Source: Bacillota bacterium
Lineage (GTDB): Bacteria; Bacillota; Limnochordia; Darwinibacteriales; JAAYFS01
Direction of reading: 5' to 3'
Assembly (NCBI GenBank): GCA_012728115.1
Contig: JAAYFS010000054.1
Span: 1-59,457, forward strand
DNA: 59,457 nucleotides
The notes under the pieces were generated by a model. That model worked only from the letters and a program-made list of their open reading frames with translations, did not search any database and was not told the DNA's origin. The position numbers and the translations under genes are program-made. This document shows positions 16,495 to 26,020 of the stretch, one piece after another. Position 1 is the first letter of the stretch; each line of letters begins with the position of its first letter.

Positions 16495-17580
16495 CTATCT
16501 AAGCCGATCAGCATTGAAAATCAAAGCTAATCCTGAAATTCCAAAAAGCGCATTCGGAAACCAGGCAGCAACCAATGGTTCAAACACACCATTAACTCCT
16601 AGTGAACGACACACGGGCGTAATAACATAGTATAAAAAAATGATAACGATACTAACCGCGATTCCGTAAGAACTACCACCTTTACCCTTTAAGACTAAAG
16701 GGGCGCCGAAAAACGCAAATATCAGTGAAGCTGCTGGCAACGTGAGCTTCATATGATAATCAACCTCGAATGAGCGGACATTTAACCCACCGCGCCTAAA
16801 ACGCTCGATGTGCTCACGTAACTCCCGACGGTTCATTTCATCAGTGGTGCGTTGGTTACCAAAGTAAAGTTCAGCATTTTCTTCGGTCACTATCTCCAGA
16901 GTTTCAAACCTTGTTTCGAAATTAACAAATCCCTCTTCGTCCATCTCCTGAATGATCCCATCACGTAAAATCCACACTTTATCGTGGAAGACTCCGCCTT
17001 TTGCTGTGATTAACCTAGGAAACGGACCAGATTGTTCGAGTTCATAAATCATTACATTTTTCAATTCATTGTACCTGGTAACTTCTTGGATATAGAAAAA
17101 GCGACCTTCTCCCCCATGAAAGAAAACATTTTCCTGAACAACAGGAATACCGTCTTCAAAAATCAACTTCCGGACAATATTTTCGAATTGATGATTTGCC
17201 CAAGGAACAACCCTCTCATTGGCTTGATAGGTCACCACACTTACTACAAAAGCAATAATTAAAATGGGGACTATTATGCGGCGAAAAGGCACACCGCTGC
17301 ACCTCATCACCGTTAACTCGCTTTGACTCTGCAATTTTCCTAAGGAAAGTAAAGTAGCAAACAACACTGCAATCGGAAGAGTCAAAACCACCATTTCGGG
17401 CAGTTTATATAAAAGCATTTTGCCCACTAATGAAATAGCGACATTTTTTACAAAAATAAAATCGGTTAATTCAAATAGAATTCCACTAAGAAGGATGATG
17501 GTAAAACCAAAAACACAAAAAAGGAAGGGATAAGTAAAACCCCTGATAATATAGCGATCAAGTAATGATATGGGTCTCAC
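16495..17580 (-). CDS. LptF/LptG family permease (single copy here)
   Basis: 361 aa, GTG start at 17580. The N-terminus LLDRYIIRGFTYPFLFC and the following LPEMVVLTLPIAVLFATL and SELTVMRCSGVPF are diagnostic of YjgP/YjgQ permeases. Six membrane segments: three N-terminal, then a periplasmic beta-jellyroll (about 120 to 260), then three C-terminal (from about residue 275). With LptB it extracts LPS from the inner membrane. Enterobacteria use an LptF-LptG heterodimer; only one gene is present here, so a homodimer or a second gene elsewhere is implied. Confidence 0.9.
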   Translation of the reverse strand: MRPISLLDRYIIRGFTYPFLFCVFGFTIILLSGILFELTDFIFVKNVAISLVGKMLLYKLPEMVVLTLPIAVLFATLLSLGKLQSQSELTVMRCSGVPFRRIIVPILIIAFVVSVVTYQANERVVPWANHQFENIVRKLIFEDGIPVVQENVFFHGGEGRFFYIQEVTRYNELKNVMIYELEQSGPFPRLITAKGGVFHDKVWILRDGIIQEMDEEGFVNFETRFETLEIVTEENAELYFGNQRTTDEMNRRELREHIERFRRGGLNVRSFEVDYHMKLTLPAASLIFAFFGAPLVLKGKGGSSYGIAVSIVIIFLYYVITPVCRSLGVNGVFEPLVAAWFPNALFGISGLALIFNADRLR

Positions 17581-17612
17581 TTTAATATCTACCCCCTCCT
17601 TTCACTTTTCAA

Positions 17613-18428
17613 CTAAAACCCAGTCCCGATAGCAATCACTGGCCTGATACCATTGATACCATCATTAATCCTACCATAGATTGCCAGATCAAATCGCCAG
17701 TTTGCTAACGAGTAGCCAACTCCAGCTGAAAGGACGTCATCATTTTCAAAAGTCCTTCTCCAGCCTGCTCGCAAGGCCAGATTTTCTAGCGGAGTTATTT
17801 CCGCACCGATACTCCAATCACTATTCTTGTCGTGGTTTAATAAATTTCTTACCTCAACACTTAATATAGCATAATTTGCTAAATCAATGGTAGTACCTAT
17901 TTTAACTTCGGTATTCAAATCTCGTTCTCCATCTCCCAAAGGCTTATACAAAACATTCTCCGCCATTGCTCCAATGCAAAGTGGTCCAAATTGGAGTAAC
18001 AGACCTAAATCAGATGTAAAATACCTCTTGTTGTTATACACCAGGTACTTGGTATTTACACCAGCTGCAAATGAAGGAGTAAAGGACTTTGCAATACTGT
18101 ACGAGACGATATTATAAGAATTCCCAACAACCGTCTTATAACGAATCCAGTTAAGAGCTCCTGCACCATTTCCATAATCGGGTTCAGCGTAGCTTAAATG
18201 AAAATTAAAGGGGTTTAAGGAATTCATATCAAGCTGGAACCTACGTTCATTTAAATTAACTAATCCCGCTGGATTCCAGTCTGGAGCTGTTGAATCATCT
18301 GCTAGAGCGACATAGGATCCGCCAAGTGCTACTGCCCGAGCACTCAACTCGCTTGCGGAAACCGCAACAACGCTTCCCAATACAATACAGACAAGTACGA
18401 GAACTGAGAATACCGTAAGTTTTTTCAT
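17613..18428 (-). CDS. PorV/FadL-like outer-membrane beta-barrel protein
   Basis: 271 aa with a good GGAGGAG ribosome site. Signal peptide ends near VSAS. The mature N-terminus ARAVALGGSYVALADDSTA followed by PDWNPAGL is the typical entry motif of PorV/PorQ and UPF0164 barrels of the FadL superfamily. The C-terminus ends in alternating hydrophobics and Phe (VIAIGTGF), as outer-membrane barrels do. The role in this cluster is unknown; it lies directly upstream of the LptF/G gene. Confidence 0.75.
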   Translation of the reverse strand: MKKLTVFSVLVLVCIVLGSVVAVSASELSARAVALGGSYVALADDSTAPDWNPAGLVNLNERRFQLDMNSLNPFNFHLSYAEPDYGNGAGALNWIRYKTVVGNSYNIVSYSIAKSFTPSFAAGVNTKYLVYNNKRYFTSDLGLLLQFGPLCIGAMAENVLYKPLGDGERDLNTEVKIGTTIDLANYAILSVEVRNLLNHDKNSDWSIGAEITPLENLALRAGWRRTFENDDVLSAGVGYSLANWRFDLAIYGRINDGINGIRPVIAIGTGF

Positions 18429-18461
18429 TCTTACTCCTCCTCAACGGAAAGTGTAAAAAAA

Positions 18462-19109
18462 CTAAAATCGTGCGGTATAGCTTAAACCAAAGCCTAAATC
18501 TTTCATTTTGGAGACAAAGACCTTACCACTAAAATCACTATTAAACCTAAACGATAAGCCAGTATTAAGCCCTGAACCATCATATTCAGCGATTAAAGTA
18601 GTTACTGGAACTTTCAATGATTTATTTACTGATGAAATTGTTACTGGGTTAAGTACTGCGCTAATGCCTAGAACGCCATGGCGATATTTCCCTGTTCCTA
18701 TTCCAATATGTCCACGCACTCCAGCTGCGCCTATTTGTTTGCTGAGCACTCCGTAGTACATAGGAGTACCCATGTATGTTTCTAATCCTACTGCGAATGC
18801 AGGCACGGTACTAGTCTCCTGTAATAGTTTCACCTTCAAATTCCCATTCAACGGTTCTCCCGTTCTTAACCGAGAGGAAACTCCTACCTCAACTCCGTTA
18901 AAGACACCCATTGTTAAAGCAATTGTTCCACTACCTTTGAAATGATGATACGAAACAATCAAATTGCTTTCTGCCAATGTTCCCGCAGTCGGGATATTTA
19001 TAAGCCCTGTGGAACCATTAATGGACGCTAGGGCTGGTTGAACAAATGGTTGTACAAACAAAACCAGAGCAACAATTACCAAAATTCCAACAAATTTCCT
19101 TTTTTGCAT
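18462..19109 (-). CDS. YjbH-like outer-membrane protein
   Basis: 215 aa with a signal peptide (ends near PALA). The mature start SINGSTGLINIPTAGTLAES is the conserved opening of YjbH-type and related barrels (G-L-x-x-x-P-T-A). The remainder alternates as beta-strands and ends in FGLSYTARF with a C-terminal Phe. YjbH proteins are tied to exopolysaccharide secretion. It is much shorter than enterobacterial YjbH, so only a single-barrel relative is claimed. Confidence 0.65.
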   Translation of the reverse strand: MQKRKFVGILVIVALVLFVQPFVQPALASINGSTGLINIPTAGTLAESNLIVSYHHFKGSGTIALTMGVFNGVEVGVSSRLRTGEPLNGNLKVKLLQETSTVPAFAVGLETYMGTPMYYGVLSKQIGAAGVRGHIGIGTGKYRHGVLGISAVLNPVTISSVNKSLKVPVTTLIAEYDGSGLNTGLSFRFNSDFSGKVFVSKMKDLGFGLSYTARF

Positions 19110-19216
19110 CGACTGATTCTCCCTTGCTTAGTAAATCTATTAAATTGTAGTAAGTATTCTCTCTAAAAAGACATTTCACCTCCTTTACTATCTCGGTATT
19201 TGTTGGATAATTAATA

Positions 19217-19240
19217 AGCGGAGAAACGATTTTCTCCGCT
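19217..19240 (-). terminator. hairpin after the third OmpH-like gene
   Basis: A perfect 10-bp stem (AGCGGAGAAA / TTTCTCCGCT) with a 4-base loop starts at the stop codon. The minus strand continues TTATTAATTA, a poor U-tract, so termination may be partial. Confidence 0.5.
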
Positions 19241-19677
19241 CACTGCAACAGCTTAGCGACATCATCACTGATATCTACACCACCAAAGCGAACCACATCC
19301 GCGTCAATCACAAACATTAACCGTCTCTGCTCTGCAACTTTGCTTACCGCATTGTCGATCTCTTGTTGAAATTGAGTCTCGAGTTCTTGGCGAAAACGCA
19401 AATATTCTGCATAAGCCTTTCGCTCTATTTCGCTTCCATCGGTATCATCGGATTGTTCTGGAGGTTGAGCAGCTTGTATTTCAGCAACCAACTCGTTGTA
19501 GCGGGCAGTTAGCTGCCTATTCAACTCTTGCGCCCGCTCACTTTCATCAACTACTTTTGCAATATCAATTATCCCAAACTTCGGCATGAAGATGTTTCCC
19601 CAAAGAAGAAACACAAGTAAAAGCGCAACAACTGCACCAAGAATTGCACTGATAAGCCAGGAGAGATTTTTCACCAC
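19240..19677 (-). CDS. OmpH/Skp-like periplasmic chaperone, copy 3
   Basis: 145 aa, GTG start (a second GTG follows at once). An N-terminal hydrophobic segment at about 8 to 28 looks like an uncleaved anchor. Then FGIIDIAKVVDESERAQELN (the OmpH opening), a charged helical hairpin, and a closing VIDADVVRFGGVDISDDV. The GGVD-(I/V)-(S/T) ending is shared with the copy at 20363-20776. Skp/OmpH proteins hold unfolded barrel proteins for BamA, encoded just upstream. Confidence 0.75.
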   Translation of the reverse strand: MVKNLSWLISAILGAVVALLLVFLLWGNIFMPKFGIIDIAKVVDESERAQELNRQLTARYNELVAEIQAAQPPEQSDDTDGSEIERKAYAEYLRFRQELETQFQQEIDNAVSKVAEQRRLMFVIDADVVRFGGVDISDDVAKLLQ

Positions 19678-19710
19678 TACACCACCTTGTTTCTGGTTCC
19701 TGGTATAGTA

Positions 19711-20361
19711 TTACCTGGCTTCTAACGCTCTACCCATAGCTTGTTCAAGTTTTGAGATTGCGGCCGCAAGATTCCGCTCTTCTATCATTTTATATTCGAG
19801 ATATCTTTGTGTTATTTGGGTGTTTATTTTATTCTCAATTTCTTCCAACTTTGTTTGGTACTCTTTTTCGTGTTTTGTTTGAAACTCAACCAATTTACTG
19901 TTCAACTCTTCGTTTTTTTCGTTCAGCAAACGCTCCGCTTCCTCTTTCAAGGATTCGATCTCCGCGGCTTTTGCCTCTCTTTCTTCCATTGTTAGAGTAA
20001 CGAATAATAGTTGAAGCTGTTTATTTAACGCTGGAATCTGGTATTCTTGATATATTTTCTCGGAATACTCTTTGCCCACTTGCATCAATTCCTCTGAATA
20101 TTGGTCAACTAACTCTTGATATTCTTGGAATAATTGGTCATAAGCCTGTTCCAATTCTTTTTCGCCTTCAAGCTTCATCTTCTCTTGTGTTTCACGCAAA
20201 CGAACATCATGCTCCACCATGAGCCTTGCAACTTCCTTCTCGTAGGAATCATGCAATTTTGAATTTACATCAGTTCCATTTAACCCTTCCTCGGCGAAGG
20301 AATTGCAACCCACTAGAAGCACAAATACTACTATGCTAGCAATCCACCGCCATTTTGGCAT
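19711..20361 (-). CDS. coiled-coil lipoprotein between two OmpH-like genes
   Basis: 216 aa. The signal peptide ends in the lipobox LLVGC (Cys19), so it should be lipid-anchored. The mature protein is almost entirely charged alpha-helix and coiled coil (e.g. EKMKLEGEKELEQAYDQLFQ). It lacks the OmpH opening and closing motifs but has the same tentacle-like composition. It starts one base after the stop of the first OmpH gene. A Skp-like chaperone or periplasmic spacer role is inferred from context. Confidence 0.65.
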   Translation of the reverse strand: MPKWRWIASIVVFVLLVGCNSFAEEGLNGTDVNSKLHDSYEKEVARLMVEHDVRLRETQEKMKLEGEKELEQAYDQLFQEYQELVDQYSEELMQVGKEYSEKIYQEYQIPALNKQLQLLFVTLTMEEREAKAAEIESLKEEAERLLNEKNEELNSKLVEFQTKHEKEYQTKLEEIENKINTQITQRYLEYKMIEERNLAAAISKLEQAMGRALEAR

Positions 20362-20362
20362 T

Positions 20363-20776
20363 CTACTTCAATTCCTCTAATACTTCAGCAGTGACATCTA
20401 CTCCACCATATAATACCGCGCCAGATTCAACAATGATCTCGAAGTCATGTCTTTGCCCAACCTTATCCAAAGCGTTCTCAATGGCTGTCCATTGTTGAAG
20501 CTCTAATTCATAAAGTTGTTGTTGGTAACTATCGAGTAGTTCCTTTTGCTCATCTTCAGAGAGAGTTTCGCTCTTTTCCTCATACTCCGCTTGGAGTTGA
20601 TCACGAGCTTCGATTAATGGTGGGGCAACCACTTGAGTAAAGATAGCCTCCATATCAACTACCCCAACATTAGCCTCAACTTGGCATTTACCATTATCAA
20701 CTACAAAAGTTATAATAAGAACCATTGCAATAACCAAAGCGGATACTACGCCGATGAAACCTTTTCTTTTAAGCAA
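20363..20776 (-). CDS. OmpH/Skp-like periplasmic chaperone, copy 1
   Basis: 137 aa from a TTG at 20776 with AAAGGGG 8 bases upstream. A hydrophobic N-terminus (about 6 to 26) is followed by ANVGVVDMEAIFTQVVAPPL, the OmpH opening, a helical hairpin (EEKSETLSEDEQKELLDSYQ) and the ending VESGAVLYGGVDVTAEVLEE. First gene after a strong sigma-A-like promoter and downstream of bamA's terminator, so the chaperones can be expressed separately from bamA. Confidence 0.78.
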   Translation of the reverse strand: MLKRKGFIGVVSALVIAMVLIITFVVDNGKCQVEANVGVVDMEAIFTQVVAPPLIEARDQLQAEYEEKSETLSEDEQKELLDSYQQQLYELELQQWTAIENALDKVGQRHDFEIIVESGAVLYGGVDVTAEVLEELK

Positions 20777-20829
20777 TTGAAAAACCCCTTTCTAGAATAT
20801 TGATAATAATAATTAATAACGACCTTTGT

Positions 20830-20857
20830 ATTATATCATATATTCTAGCTGGTGCAA
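20830..20857 (-). promoter_or_regulatory. sigma-A-like promoter of the OmpH genes
   Basis: -35 TTGCAC (20852-20857), 16-base spacer, -10 TATAAT (20830-20835), on the minus strand, between the bamA terminator and the first OmpH gene. Confidence 0.75.
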
Positions 20858-20866
20858 CACACGAAT

Positions 20867-20896
20867 AAAAAAAAGAGGGTTGTTGTCAACCCTCTT
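20867..20896 (-). terminator. strong terminator after bamA
   Basis: A perfect 10-bp stem (AAGAGGGTTG / CAACCCTCTT) with a TTGT-type loop, followed on the minus strand by a run of eight T. It follows the bamA stop at 20915. Confidence 0.9.
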
Positions 20897-20914
20897 CACA
20901 AAGCAATTTGCGGC

Positions 20915-22675
20915 TTAAAACGCTTGCCCGATACCAAAATATAACTGTCCTTTTCGCTGATTATTTTCATTGAGACCGAAACCATAGTCTAACCGCAGTA
21001 AGCCTAGTGGAGTATCCACTCTAACACCTACACCATAGCTATTATGCAAGTCGAGTAGGTTCATTGCCTCTCCTTCACCCCAGGCTTTTCCTAAATCCGC
21101 GAATACTACACCTTGGATGTTTTCAATAATGTCAAATCTAACTTCTGCATTCATAACAAACATCTTATCTCCAACAAGTCCTTCGCCACCGCGAGAGTAT
21201 CCTCTTAAGGTTCCATCTCCACCAATTCTAAAGAGTTCATTTTCTTGAAGTTCGCCACTTAATACTCTTCCTGCCATACCACGAATAGCAAAAATGAACT
21301 TTCCATCATCCATGATGTCGAAGTATCTGCTATGCTGCATTTCAAGTTTGGAGTACCTCGCAGTTCCACCAAATATACCTAAGCCCATCTCGAACGAAAC
21401 ATCGGTTTTTAACCCCTTTGTTGGGTTAAATGGGTGGTCAGTGGTGTTGGTATTGATACCTAAACCGATAGTGCGCTTCTTATAGTTTTGATGCCAATGA
21501 TCTTCATAACCGATAAAATCATCATTATCATCAAGAGTATAAGTGTTATTTTCACCTTTGATAGTCAAGCGACCACGAGTGTAGTCAGAGAACACTCTAC
21601 CAACCGTGAGTTCTCCACCAATACTATTACGAGAACCTGTCAAGGTGAGATCTTTATCGATTATATTCTTTAATGGCTTAGAAATGTCGTCATCTTTCTT
21701 ATAAATACTTACTCCTAATGAAGTTCCATCTTCAAGAACATATGGTTCATAAAAACCTACTTCATAAGTCTTTCTCTTCTTACTTAATTCCACAGAAGCG
21801 TTCAATCTTTGGCCACGACCAAGGAAGTTGTCATCAGCAACTTCAAACATGCCTAGGATTCCGTCTACAGAGCTATAACCAGCACCAAAGTTAAGTGAAC
21901 CTGTTCTGCGCTCTTTAACTTCGACTACCACAGTCATCTCTTCTTCTACATAGTCTTCTTCGAAACGGAAATCTACGTCATCAAAGAAACCAAGCATAAA
22001 GACGCGGTGCAAACCAGAGTATAATTCGTCATAAACAAAGACATCGCCTGGTTTTACTCTTAATTCACGTTCAATTACGAAATCTTGAGTTTTCTCATTA
22101 CCAGTAATGATTACTTCACCTATTCGGGATTCAAATACCTCTATTTCGATAACTCCTTCTGCGTCAAGATAAATATCCTTAACCCCTAATAGAATACCAT
22201 GTTCAATTTGACCCCATTGAACCAATGATTCGAGATCCTCACTCATGGCAAAACCGTTGAAAACTTCTCCAACTTTAACCTTCATTTGAGGAATGAATTG
22301 ATGTACGGGTGTAACCTTCGCTCCTTTAATCGAAATACTCGAAATAACGGGGTTTTCGATAACGCCGAATATCAGTTTAATTCCTCCTGAAACGGTTTCA
22401 AATCTTACTTGTACATCATAGAAATAGCCAAGGCTATTTATTGAATACATATCATCGATTACGTTTTCTGTTACAAATGGTTCGTCCACTTTGGTACGGA
22501 AAATTGCGTTTCGAATCACATTTGTATCAATACTTTCATTTCCTTCAATTGCTATTTCTTTGATGATCTGTCCGTCTAATCCATTATCAGAAGCCATACT
22601 GACATTAGTTACAACTCCGAATAACAACATGAAAATTATGAGTGCTAAAAACTTCGTAGTAAAAAACCTTCTCAT
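20915..22675 (-). CDS. bamA: outer-membrane assembly protein BamA (Omp85)
   Basis: 586 aa with a good AGGAGG site. Signal peptide ends near VSMA. About three POTRA domains (roughly 35-110, 113-183, 186-258), opening with IIKEIAIEGNESIDTNVIR and a further GEVIITGNEKTQDFVIEREL. The 16-strand barrel follows from about residue 265, with the loop-6 motif LRGYSRGGEG (family VRGF) and a terminal strand GQLYFGIGQAF. BamA folds barrels into the outer membrane. With about three POTRA domains it is shorter than the five-POTRA proteobacterial form, as in other diderm Firmicutes. Confidence 0.95.
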   Translation of the reverse strand: MRRFFTTKFLALIIFMLLFGVVTNVSMASDNGLDGQIIKEIAIEGNESIDTNVIRNAIFRTKVDEPFVTENVIDDMYSINSLGYFYDVQVRFETVSGGIKLIFGVIENPVISSISIKGAKVTPVHQFIPQMKVKVGEVFNGFAMSEDLESLVQWGQIEHGILLGVKDIYLDAEGVIEIEVFESRIGEVIITGNEKTQDFVIERELRVKPGDVFVYDELYSGLHRVFMLGFFDDVDFRFEEDYVEEEMTVVVEVKERRTGSLNFGAGYSSVDGILGMFEVADDNFLGRGQRLNASVELSKKRKTYEVGFYEPYVLEDGTSLGVSIYKKDDDISKPLKNIIDKDLTLTGSRNSIGGELTVGRVFSDYTRGRLTIKGENNTYTLDDNDDFIGYEDHWHQNYKKRTIGLGINTNTTDHPFNPTKGLKTDVSFEMGLGIFGGTARYSKLEMQHSRYFDIMDDGKFIFAIRGMAGRVLSGELQENELFRIGGDGTLRGYSRGGEGLVGDKMFVMNAEVRFDIIENIQGVVFADLGKAWGEGEAMNLLDLHNSYGVGVRVDTPLGLLRLDYGFGLNENNQRKGQLYFGIGQAF

Positions 22676-22823
22676 CTATTTGCCTCCTAATCCATTCTTT
22701 GAGGATCCATTAACTTAACATTCTACTCCTTTTTTACGATTCCTTCTATACCCCACAAGTATTTTTTGCAGGATTTACCATACTATCTCTTTGGTGGATG
22801 AATTATCCAATCTCAAACGACAA

Positions 22824-25800
22824 CTAGAACGAAGAATTGAGTTCTATCAAATATTTATTCCCCTCGTTGGCATCTAGAACCGAACTCATTGAAAAATTCG
22901 GACTAACTTGATAGCGAAACTCGATAGATTCACGTGTGCTACCAAGAAATCTTCGTTCATAACCGAGATAGAGATTTTTAAACAAATTCTTCCCGAGCGT
23001 AATACCTAGCTCTCCTTTAACTAGATCTGGTTGGATTTTAACCAAATCAAGGGCGAGAGACTTCTGGATCGCCTTTTCAATTCCGCTAAGTAATAATCCT
23101 GCTTGTCCAGACATTAACCGCAAAATTTCATCGTAACTTAATCCTTGGTTGCCAACACGTTGCAATGTACGTGGCCAATTCAAACTAGAAAAGATTTCAT
23201 TTTCAGGTAAATACGGATCAGAACTAAGAGCGAATTTAAGATCATCCGCTTGACCAGAAACCAAGAGAAAGATAGTTAGATCATCCGCGTATGCTCGCCC
23301 ATTTACCTCAATAAAGGGCAAACGGTACCATTCGCTAAACTCTACTCTTCCATCCTGAAGCTGAAATTCTGTTCCGAAGTAATTTATAGTTCCGCTAACT
23401 GCCTGGATACCACCCTGAATCTTCGGTTTAATTGTTTTGCCCGTTAACTTTATCTGACCTTCGGTTTGTACATCCACCCCAAATCCACCGATCTCTAAGT
23501 TAGATGAACTTATGCTTAAATCAATATTCGGATCAAAAAATGACTGATATAACCTTCCACCGCCGTTTAACGCCCCTAATGTGGCTAACGATGATAAAGA
23601 AGTAATTGAAGCAAGCGATAATCTACCTTTTTCTAGTTTTAGATCCCCACTTATTAAAGGAGTGAAAATATTACCGTTCACCTTTAAATTTCCCAAGATT
23701 GAACCGCTTATTGGCCCTTCGACTAATTGTGCTTCTTGGACTGTAACGTTTAAATCTACATTTTGAGTAAAGAGTGCAACACCACCGTCGACTCTTATTT
23801 CACCAGAGGAAAACGGTGCTTCAAAGACAACATTTGCTGAATCGTTGAAAAAGTCGATTCTAAGTGAACCATCCTTTATACCACCGACCAAAGGTAGCTC
23901 TAAAGCAATATCCCTCACCGCCAGGTTTCCTAAAACATCAAACTCTCCCAATTGCCCTTTAACCATCAGCACGCTCGGATCAATCGTACCGATTTTGCCG
24001 ATCGTGCTCTCAGGAATATCGATATTAAGATCCATATTTATTCTTTTCCATTCAGAAAAGGTAGTAGGCGTAAATGGACCTAGATTCCCATCAATGAACA
24101 GTTCCCCAACTCCAGCATTTATATGAAGTGGCTTTAAGTGTAACCGCCCATCCTCCATATCCAGAGTGAGATCAACCTGATCGACCAAATAATCTCGCCA
24201 TTTTAGGCCCAAAACAGTTATTCGTCCGTTACCTTTGATTGTTGTTGGTGAGATAGCAAATTGCGAAGTCAAATCGATCGTTCCATAGAAAGGTTCGATT
24301 TCTAGGTAAGTACTTACTATTTCTAGAGGGAACTTGGTGGTTTCAACAAATAGATCTACTTCACCCTCCGCAACACTACCCATGGCCAAGAGCATTCCAT
24401 CGTCATTCTCTAATCTAAGACGGTTGATAACAACACCTTGAGTTACCAGTTCTAAGTCTAACGAACCTGAAATAGAGTAGTCGCCAACAGACCCATCCAA
24501 AAGATCGATTAACAAGCGTCCTTGGGGATCAGATATAGTTCCTCCAAGATAAATATAACCATCGATTTCGCCATCAAAATTATCATTGATGTGTAACCCG
24601 ACCAAAGGAAAAATATCTTGCAAATATCCCTGGATAAGTTTGGCGTGAAGGTTAAGCTTGGTATCCCTAAGGGAAATCTCTCCAAGCACCTGGTAATGAC
24701 TATTGTGGCTTACAAACTCCATCCAATCAATATTCAAAGATGAGCGGTCAAGCTCGATGTTTCCAAGCACATTGGTAAATTGATATCGGTCGATGTTTAG
24801 ATCACCTATTTCCACTAAACCCTTTAGAGTTGGATCTTTTCCACTAAAGCTGCCTTCAAAATTTAGAGTACCAAGCAATCCTGGAGCAAATGGCAGAAGC
24901 GATAGATCAAATTCCTGCAATTTGATCATTCCTTCACCATACCAATCATTTAGCATCCACTGTCCAGAAGTTGTAAACGCTCCATCGTTGATGTATCCAG
25001 TCAAATCAAATTCCAGAGCATTGTTTAGCTTAAAATACTCAAAATTTCCAGTAACTCCCCCTTTTAAATAAGGAGAGGAGAAGTGAAGATCGATTCCGCG
25101 CTCGTTCATCCAACCATTAGCTGATTGAATCCCCTCGTTAGCCAACCCATCCCCATTAATTACTAACATTTCACCATCCCAGTTACCGCGAAGACGAATA
25201 TTAGTTAATTCGTCCTCTGCTATAGGGATTATTGGGATCGAGATAACGAAATTTGCTTCAACATCCTTAGGATTAAAAGAGGTCGCACTTAAATCAAATG
25301 TTATGTCGGCAAGTTCTGCCAAAGAAAATTTTCCATATGAAACGGTGAGATCATTTAACGCAAACTGTCCATCTTTAAATTCAACCACGGAATCAAAGGT
25401 AAGTAAAACATCGTTAACTTTCCAGTCTTGATGGCGGATTGTAGAATCAAGCAATGACCCATCAAGCACGAAGATATTTGAATGATCGTGGTATTCCCAT
25501 GAGATCTGGGAGGTAAGTTCAACTAATAAGTTTTCTTTTCTCAGTTCTAAGATGCCGTCGATTACTGTTAGATCAACAGCTGCCACACGTTTCAAAAACT
25601 CTAATTGACGTACATCAAATGGTTCATCACCTAAAAGAGCGAGTCTTGGTTCATTAAGCGTAACACTGATTTTTCCGAAGCCAAACGATACCATTATATC
25701 ACTTTCGAAGCTAAAACTTAAAGCTTGGGCATCCACTCCGTGAAATACCAGACCTTTTCCAGGGATCCAGGAAAAAGCATCCATCTTAATCGAAACTTGC

Positions 25801-25922
25801 TCGTTAGATAGAAGCCTACTCAATAATCTTGGTGAAATTATAAAAAACATAGAAAATAAAAAAATGCCGAGGAAAAGGATAGTAAAGAACTTCCTTTTCG
25901 CAACGAATTTACCAATAGACAT
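22824..25922 (-). CDS. tamB: TamB/AsmA-like translocation protein (DUF490)
   Basis: 1032 aa. One N-terminal membrane anchor (about 12 to 32: FFTILFLGIFLFSMFFIISP), then a very long run of short beta-strands as in the TamB groove, and a C-terminal TamB domain in the last 300 residues (LQDGRVEFSEWYRLPFIEVN, SDPYLPENEIFSSL, ending in LIELNSSF). TamB-type proteins bridge the periplasm and are linked to phospholipid transport and barrel assembly. It directly precedes bamA, the usual neighbour in diderm Firmicutes that lack TamA. Confidence 0.92.
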   Translation of the reverse strand: MSIGKFVAKRKFFTILFLGIFLFSMFFIISPRLLSRLLSNEQVSIKMDAFSWIPGKGLVFHGVDAQALSFSFESDIMVSFGFGKISVTLNEPRLALLGDEPFDVRQLEFLKRVAAVDLTVIDGILELRKENLLVELTSQISWEYHDHSNIFVLDGSLLDSTIRHQDWKVNDVLLTFDSVVEFKDGQFALNDLTVSYGKFSLAELADITFDLSATSFNPKDVEANFVISIPIIPIAEDELTNIRLRGNWDGEMLVINGDGLANEGIQSANGWMNERGIDLHFSSPYLKGGVTGNFEYFKLNNALEFDLTGYINDGAFTTSGQWMLNDWYGEGMIKLQEFDLSLLPFAPGLLGTLNFEGSFSGKDPTLKGLVEIGDLNIDRYQFTNVLGNIELDRSSLNIDWMEFVSHNSHYQVLGEISLRDTKLNLHAKLIQGYLQDIFPLVGLHINDNFDGEIDGYIYLGGTISDPQGRLLIDLLDGSVGDYSISGSLDLELVTQGVVINRLRLENDDGMLLAMGSVAEGEVDLFVETTKFPLEIVSTYLEIEPFYGTIDLTSQFAISPTTIKGNGRITVLGLKWRDYLVDQVDLTLDMEDGRLHLKPLHINAGVGELFIDGNLGPFTPTTFSEWKRINMDLNIDIPESTIGKIGTIDPSVLMVKGQLGEFDVLGNLAVRDIALELPLVGGIKDGSLRIDFFNDSANVVFEAPFSSGEIRVDGGVALFTQNVDLNVTVQEAQLVEGPISGSILGNLKVNGNIFTPLISGDLKLEKGRLSLASITSLSSLATLGALNGGGRLYQSFFDPNIDLSISSSNLEIGGFGVDVQTEGQIKLTGKTIKPKIQGGIQAVSGTINYFGTEFQLQDGRVEFSEWYRLPFIEVNGRAYADDLTIFLLVSGQADDLKFALSSDPYLPENEIFSSLNWPRTLQRVGNQGLSYDEILRLMSGQAGLLLSGIEKAIQKSLALDLVKIQPDLVKGELGITLGKNLFKNLYLGYERRFLGSTRESIEFRYQVSPNFSMSSVLDANEGNKYLIELNSSF

Positions 25923-26020
25923 GGACTCACCTAACTAATTGTATTCCTTCATCCAGGTAATTTCGTTTTTAACTCGGCCGTTCCTGCATCTAGCCAGCTA
26001 GAGGAGGATTGAAATATTTG

